NCBI GenBank assembly: GCA_963770375.1 | Contig: CAVYPM010000006.1 | Location: 310,001 to 374,000, forward strand | Direction: 5' to 3' | Source of the DNA: DASVBE01 sp963770375 | GTDB taxonomy: Bacteria; Actinomycetota; Actinomycetes; Streptosporangiales; Streptosporangiaceae | DNA: 64,000 nucleotides | In this document: positions 34,146 through 42,049 of the stretch, piece after piece | How the letters are laid out: each line of letters starts with the position of its first letter | How positions within the stretch are numbered: position 1 is the first letter of the stretch | Notes under the pieces: model-generated | What the model saw: the letters and a program-made list of their open reading frames with translations, nothing else | Database searches by the model: none | Told to the model about the DNA's origin: nothing | Translations under genes and position numbers: made by a program

Positions 34146-35189
34146 TCAATATGAGTAGAAGATGGCGAGTCCCAGCGCTACGCATAGGCAGGAGACCAGC
34201 CAGAACCTGATCACGATGGTGGTTTCCGACCAGCCGAGGATCTCGAAATGGTGCTGAAGCGGCGCCATCTTGAACACCCGGCGTCCGGTTATCTTGAACG
34301 AGCCGATCTGGATCACGTCGGACATGGTGACGCTCACGAACAGCCCACCGAGGATGACCAGCAGCAACTGCGTCTTGGTGCATATCGCAAGCCCGGCCAG
34401 TACTCCGCCAAGAGCCAGCGACCCGGTGTCACCCATGAAGATTTTGGCTGGCGGCGCGTTCCACCACAGGAAACCGGAGCAGGCTCCGAGCACCGCGGCG
34501 GCTACCACCGCCAGGTCAAGCGGGTCGCGGATCTGATAATGCAGCGGGGTCAGGGAGACGGTTACGTCGTTGCGCTCCTGCCAGACGCCGATCAGCACGT
34601 AGGCCGCGAGGACCGGCGTGGTCGCCCCGGAGGCCAGCCCGTCCAGGCCATCGGTGAGGTTCACCGCATTGGCGGTTCCGGCCACGATGATGACTACCCA
34701 GATGACGAAGGGCACGGTGGCGATAGCCGGCCCGAAATCCCGCAGGAACGAAAGGTGGGCGTCAGCCGGCGTCAGGTCGAAGCCGTCAGGATGCCGCAGC
34801 ACCTCAAACGCGAACACTATGGCGATGATGATCTGTCCGGCGAGCTTCGCGCGGCTGCGCAACCCGACGCTTGTCTGCCGGAAAACCTTCATGTAATCGT
34901 CGATAAACCCGACGGCACCCAGACCCACCATCAGCAGCAGGACCAGGACACCAGAGGCGGTCAGCGGATCGTCGGTCGCAGCGTGCGCGACTGTGTAGCC
35001 GATGAGCGACGCGACCACGAAGACCGCACCGCCCATAGTCGGCGTCCCCCGCTTGGTCTGGTGCGACTGGGGGCCGTCCACTCTGATCGGCTGCCCGTAT
35101 CCCTTGCGCCGCAGCAGCCTGATGAGCAACGGCGTGACCAGCAGCGCAGTGAGCAGCGCGACCGAACCGGCCAGGATAATCGTCTTCAG
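34146..35189 (-). CDS. mraY: MraY-type phospho-N-acetylmuramoyl-pentapeptide transferase, stand-alone copy
   Basis: About 347 residues if read from a CTG at 35189 with a GAGG site upstream; the first conventional start is a TTG at 35129, which would lose the first helix. All MraY hallmarks are present: GPQSHQTKRGTPTMGG, the Asp pair in GFIDDYMKV, NLTDGLDGLA, KIFMGDTGSLALGG and the C-terminal LQHHFEILGWSETTIVIRFW. The enzyme transfers phospho-MurNAc-pentapeptide to undecaprenyl phosphate in the membrane to form lipid I. It is unusual here because no mur or division genes surround it. It may be a second copy, for example with altered inhibitor sensitivity. Confidence 0.9.
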   Translation of the reverse strand: MKTIILAGSVALLTALLVTPLLIRLLRRKGYGQPIRVDGPQSHQTKRGTPTMGGAVFVVASLIGYTVAHAATDDPLTASGVLVLLLMVGLGAVGFIDDYMKVFRQTSVGLRSRAKLAGQIIIAIVFAFEVLRHPDGFDLTPADAHLSFLRDFGPAIATVPFVIWVVIIVAGTANAVNLTDGLDGLASGATTPVLAAYVLIGVWQERNDVTVSLTPLHYQIRDPLDLAVVAAAVLGACSGFLWWNAPPAKIFMGDTGSLALGGVLAGLAICTKTQLLLVILGGLFVSVTMSDVIQIGSFKITGRRVFKMAPLQHHFEILGWSETTIVIRFWLVSCLCVALGLAIFYSY

Positions 35190-35305
35190 CGGAGTGCCTC
35201 TTCAACCTCGGGTGGCAATTGCCGAACTCCCCTGCGTGCCTGCTTCTGTCGCAGCCGCTGATCCAAAGACGTTCCAGGCCAAGGTTCGGTTACCTACCAT
35301 GCGAG

Positions 35306-35418
35306 CCCAGACATGCAGCAGCGCGCGCCCGGTAGCCCGGGCACGCGCTGCTGCTCTCTATACGACTGATCAGCTCCCGGCCGAGTCAGCCTTCACGCCC
35401 GTACCGTAGATCACGCGG
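35306..35418. repeat. dispersed hairpin repeat with msrA-tail fragment, copy 2
   Basis: Long stem (35316-35353, arms nearly perfect over 18 bases), CTGATCAGCTC motif at 35367, then about 45 bases matching the end of msrA in convergent orientation (35376-35418). Confidence 0.8.
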
Positions 35419-35419
35419 A

Positions 35420-35728
35420 TCAGCCGGAATCCCGCTGAAGTTCCCATGCGGCTTCCAGGGCATCCTCAATAGCACCAGCGTCACCCGCGCTGAAGTCCGC
35501 GACCACCATCATGTGCTTGGCGTACCGCCGCGGGACGCTGAACGTCCCGGGGTACTGGCGCAGCAGCAAGGCCCGGTAGTCGAAATCAGCGCGGATCACT
35601 ATGTGAGCGTCATCGAGCTGGCGAGCGACCAGCCTGCCGTGATACCGCCACTGGGCAAGCCCCTCCCGCACGGAGCGACGCACACCAGCCAAAGCCCCGG
35701 TCAGCTGATCCACATCGTCGATAATCAC
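35420..35728 (-). CDS. small hypothetical protein
   Basis: 102 residues from a GTG. Sequence includes VRRSVREGLAQWRYHGRLVA and HMMVVADFSAGDAGAIEDAL; no known domain recognised. Its 3' end abuts the msrA-tail repeat. Composition looks genuine for a folded protein of mixed alpha/beta type. Confidence 0.55.
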   Translation of the reverse strand: MIIDDVDQLTGALAGVRRSVREGLAQWRYHGRLVARQLDDAHIVIRADFDYRALLLRQYPGTFSVPRRYAKHMMVVADFSAGDAGAIEDALEAAWELQRDSG

Positions 35729-35808
35729 TTGCGCGGACTTCCTGATTCGTCCTGATCGCTACCGTTGTCCAGCCGCCACTGGTAATTGCGTTAGGTCGAC
35801 AGGCCTCA

Positions 35809-36618
35809 TCAGCCGCCCAGGGGCCCGAGGCCTAGACGATATAGCAGCTTGGCCATGAGCTGCTGGCCTTTCGCGCTTGGGTAACAGCACGGGTCCTTGG
35901 TCATCAGCCCGGCCTTGTAGGCGTCGCCAGTCCCGGACGCGCCGTTGAAGGCGCGCACCACGTCAATGCAGTCGCCTCCGTACTTCCGCACCGCATCGCA
36001 GACGATGGTTCTCTCGGTGACCGCCTGGTAGAGCGCAATGCCCGGGGTGATGAACGGCGGAAACGCGTTTCCGGCGCCGGGGTATCCGTCGGGGAGGCTA
36101 ATAGCCCGGATCAACGTGGAGCGGCCAGCCAGCTGGCGGACAGTTGCGACTGTCGTGTCGAAATTCCGGCCGAACTGGCGCAGCAGCGGTGTATAGCAGG
36201 CGCGGCCCTTACACCGGCCCGCCTGCAGGTCTTCGTCGCCCTGGTTGAGATCCGCGCCACCGATCCCGAGCAGGACGACCTGGGCGCTCCGCAGGGCTTG
36301 CCGCGTGACCGGGTCCGACCGGACCTCAGTCAGCAGCACATCGCTGGTCTTGCCGTCGCTTGCCAGGTTGCTGACGTGCGTCTGCAAGCCAGTCGCCTGC
36401 ACGAGTGCGGCGTAACGCCCGACCCAGCCCTGCCCGGTCGGGTCACCCGAGCCGGTCGCATCCGAGTCGCCCAAGGCGACGACGCGGACCGCTTGTGCCG
36501 ATGGTGAAGAAGCCGGGACCGCCGAGCTTTGACCGCCAGGATTGCCAGACCCCGCGCAACCCGCCAGCGCAACGAGCAAACAAACGACGCCCAGCGACGG
36601 GCCATTTATGTTTCGCAT
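35809..36618 (-). CDS. SGNH/GDSL-type hydrolase lipoprotein
   Basis: 269 residues. Lipoprotein signal (GVVCLLVALAGCAG), Ser/Pro linker, then SGNH blocks: VVALGDSDATGSGDP (nucleophile Ser), the Gly/Asn region (NLASDGKTSDVLLTEV) and VVLLGIGGADLNQGDEDL. At the usual final Asp-x-x-His block it has KDPCCYPSAKGQQLMAKL, where the His position appears to be Tyr. If so, it may be catalytically impaired or use another His. Extracytoplasmic esterase or lipase is the family role. Confidence 0.85.
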   Translation of the reverse strand: MRNINGPSLGVVCLLVALAGCAGSGNPGGQSSAVPASSPSAQAVRVVALGDSDATGSGDPTGQGWVGRYAALVQATGLQTHVSNLASDGKTSDVLLTEVRSDPVTRQALRSAQVVLLGIGGADLNQGDEDLQAGRCKGRACYTPLLRQFGRNFDTTVATVRQLAGRSTLIRAISLPDGYPGAGNAFPPFITPGIALYQAVTERTIVCDAVRKYGGDCIDVVRAFNGASGTGDAYKAGLMTKDPCCYPSAKGQQLMAKLLYRLGLGPLGG

Positions 36619-36967
36619 AGCTCCCCCTTGCCAGCGTGCTCGGCTCCAGACCGGGAAAGCCCACCGGACGGAGCCGGTCCTGCGGCCCGCTGGTCAGACC
36701 TCTGGTATTACCCACGCTAGGGGGCGCAGAGCCGCGGCGCGAGGATGGTTCCTTACCTTCTAATGGTGTGCCTACTACCACCAGTTGACCCAGCCGTCCC
36801 GAACATGGAGCAGCGCGCCCTTCACTTCAGGACGTAATTCGGCTACGGCCCACGGCATGCCTGGTGGTTTCTGGCCCCGGTACTGTCCCGGCAGGCGCCC
36901 GCGGCGGTCTGGACTGAAAGGACAGCATGCGCGGCAACCTTTCCGGAGCCGCAGTGGTCTTACCGAT
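36619..36967. other. intergenic gap upstream of ECF sigma gene
   Basis: About 350 bases between the divergent SGNH and ECF genes. A short stretch near 36800 (GAACATGGAGCAGCGCGCCC) resembles the start of the dispersed hairpin repeat, but the stem is absent. It must contain both promoters; none was clear. Confidence 0.35.
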
Positions 36968-37489
36968 GTGGAGCCCAGCCGCCACGATGGCCTGGCCCAG
37001 CTGCACCAGCGTTACTATCCGGAGCTGGTGCGGCTGGCCTTTGCCCTGACAGGCGACTGGAGCATCGCCGAGGAACTGGCCCAGGAAGCCTTCGTTCGGG
37101 CCTGGCGCAGCTGGGGCAGCATCCGCCGCAAGCAGTCGGCGCCTGCTTACCTGCGCGCGACGGTTATCAACCTGGCCCGCACCAGCCTTCGCCGGCGCCT
37201 GCGGGAGGTCCGGGCCTGGCGCGACGTCGCTACTCCACGTCAAGCCGAGGCCACCGTCAGCCCGGACGTTCTGTACGCACTCGCCAGCCTCCCCCACCGC
37301 AAACGGGCATGCGTCGTCCTGCGCTATTACCTGGATCTGTCCGAGGCCGACACCGCCGCAGCACTGGGCATCTCGGTGGGCACCGTTAAGAGCCAGACGG
37401 CCCGCGCACTGCAGCGGCTGCGGCCCTTGCTCGCAGACGGCAGCGCGCCCTCGGTGCGGGCCGCACGTGGCAACGAAGGTGGCCCATGA
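36968..37489 (+). CDS. SigE-family ECF RNA polymerase sigma factor
   Basis: About 173 residues from the GTG at 36968; the open frame extends further but upstream sequence is not sigma-like. Region 2: LHQRYYPELVRLAFALTGDW then ELAQEAFVRAWRSWGSI. Region 4: LPHRKRACVVLRYYLDLSEA then ALGISVGTVKSQTARALQRL. The stop overlaps the start of the propeller gene (ATGA), so the two form a sigma/anti-sigma style pair. Confidence 0.9.
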   Translation: MEPSRHDGLAQLHQRYYPELVRLAFALTGDWSIAEELAQEAFVRAWRSWGSIRRKQSAPAYLRATVINLARTSLRRRLREVRAWRDVATPRQAEATVSPDVLYALASLPHRKRACVVLRYYLDLSEADTAAALGISVGTVKSQTARALQRLRPLLADGSAPSVRAARGNEGGP

Positions 37490-38643
37490 CGGACAACGAC
37501 CAGCTCACCGCGACCACGCTTCGGCTTGCCCTGGACCGGGAGGTCGCCAAACACCAGCTGTCATCCGGCGCATGGCCTCGGCTGGAGCGCCGGCTGCGCC
37601 GTCAGCCCCAGCGGCGCGCAGCGATCGTGGGTGTGTGCACGGCGATCGTCGCAACTGCGGCCACGGTGGCGCCGTATCTGTGGGATGGCCTTCCGGGTCC
37701 GCTCGCCAGCCATCCGCCTCCGCAGCCTGGTCCGCACCTCGTCATCGGCGCCCGCACCCATGTGAGCAGCACCGGCCCCCTTACGACCGGATACGGGGGA
37801 GTGTGGATCATTGGCCCGGGTGTGATCTACCGCGTCGACCCGGCCACCGCCAGGACCGTGGCCACCATCCCAACCCCCGGAACCAGCGGCAAAGGAAGCC
37901 AAATCGTCACTGGCGCCGGTGCGGTCTGGGCCACCAGCAACGGCGGCCACGTCGGTGTCTACCGGATCGACCCACGCCACAACCGCGTCATGTCCTTCAT
38001 CCGCCTGCAGCCCAATCCCATCGGGATCGCGGTCGCCCATGGCCGTGTCTGGGTGACCGAGCCCAAGGAGGGCCCGGGCATCGTGGTTCGCATCGACCCA
38101 CGGACCAATCGCGTCAGCGGGCCGCCCATCCAGGTCGGCCTCGGCCCCGGCTCGATCGTTTCCGGCGCGGGCACGTTGTGGGTCTCCGGCATGGATGATG
38201 TGAGCCGTATCAACCCGGCGACCGGCGCAGTATCCAACGCGCACAGCGGTCCGTGGGGTGGCACTGACTCCTTCGGGAACGCCAGGATCAGCAGGATCGA
38301 CGCCGCCGGGGCAGGCTCACTCTGGACAACCGGTGTCAATGTGGTTCGGCGCGTCGATCCAGCAAACGGTCACGTGACCGCGGCGATCCCGGTACCGCAC
38401 GCGTGGTCCGTGATCTACTGGCACGGCCTGGCCTGGGCGCTCACCGGTGTGGGGCCTTCCGGCTTGGGAACCGTTGTGGCCATCGACCCGGCATCGAACC
38501 GCGTGGTCATCCACGGGATACCAATCCGCGGCGCTCCCATGGCGATCGCGGCAGGCCCGGCCGGCCTGTGGGCCATCCTGGCCAACCGCGACCACACCAG
38601 CCAGCAACTGGTGCACCTTGTCCTCGACTCCGGACCCAACTGA
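37486..38643 (+). CDS. membrane-anchored beta-propeller, candidate anti-sigma factor
   Basis: 385 residues. A cytosolic N-terminus (LTATTLRLALDREVAKHQLS) resembles short anti-sigma segments; one membrane helix follows (IVGVCTAIVATAATVAPYLW); then an exported Vgb/virginiamycin-lyase-like propeller with repeating WVxGxG and RIDPxT motifs (VIYRVDPATARTVATIPTP, GIVVRIDPRTNRVSGPPIQV, VVAIDPASNRVVIHGIP). Overlap with the sigma gene suggests it senses an external signal and releases the factor. Lyase activity is unlikely without the catalytic His pair. Confidence 0.8.
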   Translation: MTDNDQLTATTLRLALDREVAKHQLSSGAWPRLERRLRRQPQRRAAIVGVCTAIVATAATVAPYLWDGLPGPLASHPPPQPGPHLVIGARTHVSSTGPLTTGYGGVWIIGPGVIYRVDPATARTVATIPTPGTSGKGSQIVTGAGAVWATSNGGHVGVYRIDPRHNRVMSFIRLQPNPIGIAVAHGRVWVTEPKEGPGIVVRIDPRTNRVSGPPIQVGLGPGSIVSGAGTLWVSGMDDVSRINPATGAVSNAHSGPWGGTDSFGNARISRIDAAGAGSLWTTGVNVVRRVDPANGHVTAAIPVPHAWSVIYWHGLAWALTGVGPSGLGTVVAIDPASNRVVIHGIPIRGAPMAIAAGPAGLWAILANRDHTSQQLVHLVLDSGPN

Positions 38644-39242
38644 CGCCCGAACCACCACGTCCGTGGTCACTGCACCTAGGCAGCTCCTTGATCAGCAAGG
38701 ACTGCTACGTCGTTGGCCCCGGTCGGCCCCGGTAGCCACGGTTACACCACCCCGGATACACAGCAGCGCACGCCCAGCTGCGGGGCGCGCGCTCATGCGG
38801 GCAGGACAGCGCCGGTCCAGCCGTGAGCACCGGGCAGTAGCCGTACGGGTTCTTCTTGAGGTACTGAATCATCCCGGCCCCAAGACCTGGTAACAGGTCC
38901 TAGTAGCGCTATTAAGGTAGAAAGGCGAGCCGTCACTTGTCGCAGAAGCCGCTTAGCCCGGTATTCGTGCTTTCATGGTGGCATCCTTTCCGTCCAGGTC
39001 TGGCTGAGTGCTTTCCCGGCAATTGCTGCCTCCCGCTCAGAGTCACCGCGGGGCCGGCCTAATCGGCCTACGGTCGGACCCTTACGATCGTGCTGCGCAA
39101 GATGCGGGATACCTCCGCACCGCCAGGATGAGCCTCCGTGGCAAACTAGAAAAGGAAGTTTGACCGGCAGTTTTCACATGCACCGGTGCCCTATCGTCGC
39201 CTGCGAGAACGACGCACCAGACCAGCAAGGCGCGGATGGCAG
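38644..39242. other. gene-poor 600-base gap with decayed repeats
   Basis: Contains unknown-gene tail copy 2, a degenerate hairpin and a short msrA-tail fragment (38684-38864). From 38880 to 39242 no gene, RNA or repeat was recognised. Confidence 0.5.
38684..38864. repeat. decayed cassette: unknown-gene tail, hairpin, msrA-tail fragment
   Basis: In order: a diverged copy of the SVIGKGCYV tail (38684-38718), a hairpin-like GCGCACGCCC/GGGGCGCGCGC stretch (38767-38791) and 34 bases identical to msrA (GGGCAGTAGCCGTACGGG onward, 38831-38864). The order matches that at the intact msrA locus, so the whole convergent junction was copied and then decayed. Confidence 0.75.
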
Positions 39243-40571
39243 TTACCGTGGCAGCTCAAGTTCTGCCCAGGCTGCTTCCCACAACGTGCTCACGGTCACC
39301 CGTATGCTCTTGCGGGCTGTGGGCACCGGGGGCCAGAAGAAGAAGCTGCCGGTGCCCTCATTTCCTGGGAAGCCGCGCCAGTCACCGGGCATGCCGGTGT
39401 ACTCGTTCCCGGCGTCATCGGTGGCGCTCACCCGGAAGCACGGGGCGATCATGGGCCAGTATTCCCCCATCACCCAGGGGTGCCCATACAACTGGACGCC
39501 GACCAGTTCTCCCTGGGCGGAGACGCTCTCGATCACCGCCGTGGCGTGCTCCAGCGGCAGCCGCACCGCCAGCCCGCGATGCTCCCCTGGCTCAAAGCGG
39601 GCGGCGGTGCGGGCGCGGCGGCCCCACCGGTTCACCAGCGGATGCTGCCAGGCCGGAGCGCGGTCAGCGGGGGACTCGCGCAGCAAGGCGGTGGTGACCG
39701 GCAGGGCACCGACCGCCATCAAGCTGTCCGCCACCTTGGCAACGATCTCCGCGGTGTCTTCCGGCCCGGCCGTGGACTCGCTGCCCCAGGTGCTGATCGA
39801 ATAACTGGTGACGGTGGCCAGGTCGGCCAGGTAGCACTCGGCCGGGGTCGGCCACTGCGGCTCGCTGGTGCCCACCGGCACCGGGGCGGGCGGCACCAAG
39901 GCAACCCGGCTGGACGCACCCCCACTCGCGGCGGTGAACTCCAGCCAGGCAGGCGGCCGTAGCGGGTCCGAGTCCAGCAGCAGCTCCCCGCGCCATTCCT
40001 GCTCTTGCCGCTCCCGGACCCGGCTCCAGCTCGTGGGCTCAACCACCAGCTCGTAGGAGTGGCCGGTGTCGTCGGTGACCGAGATTTCCGACATGGCCCG
40101 CCGCATCGCCGCATCCGCAGGCGGAGAAATCCCGCCCGGATCGGCAGCCGTCACCTGGAAGCTCACCCGCAACCCCGTCGAGGTCAGCTTCACCCACTCA
40201 AAACACACCTCGGCGCCCGGGTTCGGGCACCGCACCCCCGCGGCCGCGACCAGCACCGGCACCTCCCGCAGGCCCGCAGGGCCCGCGGTCCGGGACTGCC
40301 AGTACCCGTGGGCGCCCGGCCGGACCGTCAGCTCGCCCTTGGTGACCCCCCAGCTGTCCCCGAAGCCCTGGCGTTCCAGCTCCGACCGGTGCTCCGCCAG
40401 GATCGCCTCGGCCAGCGGCTCTGGCAGCAGGCCCAGCATCACGAACGCATTCGTCACCGCCATCACGCCCAGCGACACCGGGAACAGCGGCCTGTCCGGA
40501 TGAGCCCACCACAACGCCTCGGCCGTCAGCGACCGCAGACAGCCCTCGGGATCCACCCGGTCCTCTCCCAT
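39243..40571 (-). CDS. hypothetical protein, about 442 residues
   Basis: From the ATG at 40571 (MGEDRVDPEGC). Early helical part (PLFPVSLGVMAVTNAFVMLG, LPEPLAEAILAEHRSELERQ), then beta-rich domains (LRVSFQVTAADPGGISPP; HSYELVVEPTSWSRVRERQE; RLPLEHATAVIESVSAQGEL). No signal peptide. I do not recognise a family. Good coding composition throughout. Its neighbours are a decayed repeat and an ATPase relic. Confidence 0.7.
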   Translation of the reverse strand: MGEDRVDPEGCLRSLTAEALWWAHPDRPLFPVSLGVMAVTNAFVMLGLLPEPLAEAILAEHRSELERQGFGDSWGVTKGELTVRPGAHGYWQSRTAGPAGLREVPVLVAAAGVRCPNPGAEVCFEWVKLTSTGLRVSFQVTAADPGGISPPADAAMRRAMSEISVTDDTGHSYELVVEPTSWSRVRERQEQEWRGELLLDSDPLRPPAWLEFTAASGGASSRVALVPPAPVPVGTSEPQWPTPAECYLADLATVTSYSISTWGSESTAGPEDTAEIVAKVADSLMAVGALPVTTALLRESPADRAPAWQHPLVNRWGRRARTAARFEPGEHRGLAVRLPLEHATAVIESVSAQGELVGVQLYGHPWVMGEYWPMIAPCFRVSATDDAGNEYTGMPGDWRGFPGNEGTGSFFFWPPVPTARKSIRVTVSTLWEAAWAELELPR

Positions 40572-40744
40572 CGCAACGGAGTCTATGCCCGCACCGCGCG
40601 TCACCACCCGTCACAATTCGGCCTGCCCCGGCCGTGCCCGCCGCGTGCCCGATCGAAGGGGAAAGCGCGGTGAAACACGGTCACTCGCGGACAACCCAAC
40701 GGGACCACTGACCTGGCACCGCGCAGACAGGGACCATGCCGCAG

Positions 40745-40907
40745 ACGACCTCCTGAGCAATAGATCGTGCTGCCGCGCCGCACCTCGATGCGGGCCCGGC
40801 CGAGCTCGCGGACGACGGTAACGGTGAAGGTGCCGCTCTTCCCCGAGCTGGTGTGCTGTAAGGCGTTGGTACAGCTCCGAAGTGAGGAGCACCGCCTCAT
40901 CGAGCAC
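40745..40907 (-). pseudogene. relic of an RsbW-like ATP-binding (anti-sigma) protein
   Basis: One frame encodes LDEAVLLTSEL and the next frame continues TNALQHTSSGKSGTFTVTVV then ARIEVRRGS, the N-box region of HATPase_c anti-sigma regulators. A two-base loss between the frames and truncation on both sides mark it as a pseudogene fragment. Confidence 0.6.
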
Positions 40908-40996
40908 CGGCAGTGCACTTCACTTCGGGATGCAATTCCAAGGGCATTGCGTCCCGCGCTATCGACGGAGGCGAGGCCAGAAACCCTGGGACTCGC

Positions 40997-41542
40997 TCAC
41001 GCCGAAATGTAATCCAGGACGCGGCGGAGGTTATCCGCCACGGGCTCCATCGCATCGACGGTTAGCCGGTCCGCGGTCAGCAGAGTCAGTTCGGGGCGCA
41101 TCCGCATCCGCTCGACATGATCCCAGCCGACCTCGTGCCAGCCTGGGATGCCGCGAACACGGCCCTCGATCCGCTGACGATGGGTGACCTCGTCGGAGCA
41201 GATGCACTCGATCAGGAACAAGCGGGCCGAGAAGCGATCGGCCGTTTCGTACCACGCCACGGTCTGGCTCCCGCTGAGCAGGTCGTCGACGACTGCGTCC
41301 TGGCCGAGCATCAGCTGCCGGATGACGAGCGTTCTCAGCAGCCCGAACCACGCGGCTTCGTATTCGGCGGGCTCAAGCTTGCCGATCGCGGCATGAGCAG
41401 GCCTGAGCGCTCCCATCAGCCAGTCCCCGGCAAAAGCCGGAGCCCCCATCGTCCGCGCCACCCTCTCGGCCAGTGTCGACTTGCCAGTGCCAGGCAGGCC
41501 GGTAAAAATGACCACCCGCGATTGCGCGTTCATGCAATCCAC
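40997..41542 (-). CDS. AAA-type P-loop kinase
   Basis: 181 residues. Walker A: VVIFTGLPGTGKSTLAERVA; a substrate-loop FAGDWLMGALRP; Walker-B-like QDAVVDDLLS; lid region FLIECICSDEVTHRQRIEGR. Same class as the kinase at 29790 but not closely similar. Small metabolite or antibiotic phosphorylation is the usual role. Its upstream side carries the repeat fragment and DinB relic. Confidence 0.85.
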   Translation of the reverse strand: MDCMNAQSRVVIFTGLPGTGKSTLAERVARTMGAPAFAGDWLMGALRPAHAAIGKLEPAEYEAAWFGLLRTLVIRQLMLGQDAVVDDLLSGSQTVAWYETADRFSARLFLIECICSDEVTHRQRIEGRVRGIPGWHEVGWDHVERMRMRPELTLLTADRLTVDAMEPVADNLRRVLDYISA

Positions 41543-41573
41543 GGCAGGACGCTAACACTCCCGCCCACCTGGC

Positions 41574-41594
41574 CCCAGACACGCAACAGCGCGC
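41574..41594. repeat. left end of the dispersed hairpin repeat, fused to the DinB relic
   Basis: CCCAGACACGCAACAGCGCG matches the left side of the hairpin repeat and then passes directly into the DinB relic at a shared GCGCG string. This is a visible recombination joint. Confidence 0.6.
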
Positions 41595-41781
41595 GAGCTC
41601 GGACGCGGTGCTGGCGGTGACACCGCTCTCGGCGCGGCCGGCGCGGTGTCCCCGGCCAGGACGAACCGCCGGATGTGCGCTCGGTCGTGCTTCACATGAT
41701 CGAGGAGACCGCGCGGCATGCCGGTCACCTGGATATCGTCCGGGAACTCCTCGACGGCCAGACCGGGCTCGGTCCGCGCTG
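41590..41781 (+). pseudogene. relic: 3' end of a DinB gene
   Basis: About 190 bases closely match the last third of the DinB gene at 45532-46050 (from GCGCGAGCTCGGA to the TGA), with roughly 90 percent identity by eye and a few indels. It includes the VLHMIEETARHAGHLDI motif. There is no 5' portion. Confidence 0.85.
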
Positions 41782-41808
41782 ACCGGCCTGATGCCATCCA
41801 TTCTGCAA

Positions 41809-41848
41809 GCCCGGCCTGCGCAGGCCGGGCAAGACCACCTAGTGGTCT
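41809..41848. terminator. tandem hairpins
   Basis: GCCCGGCCTGC directly followed by its reverse complement (41809-41830), then AGACCAC-CTA-GTGGTCT (41832-41848). They lie just after the DinB relic stop and may be its old terminator. Confidence 0.5.
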
Positions 41849-42049
41849 GACCCGAATCTCATTAATCTTCATTCGGTAGACCGACAATAGCGCCTTCAGC
41901 CTCGGTGGATCTGGGGTCGTTAGCCCCTTCTGCGACGCGGTTTTGACGTCGATCGTAACCGGCATTCTGACCGCGTCGAAAGCACCTGCCAGCCCCCGGC
42001 GACCTCGGCATTATTGCCGCTGTGCCCGACGGGGAGTAGCCTCTCGAGC

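Noticed and set aside
38403..38735. Plus-strand frame ending in SLISKDCYVVGPGRPR
   Set aside because: Its 5' part is a shadow of the propeller gene; only the last codons belong to the decayed tail repeat.
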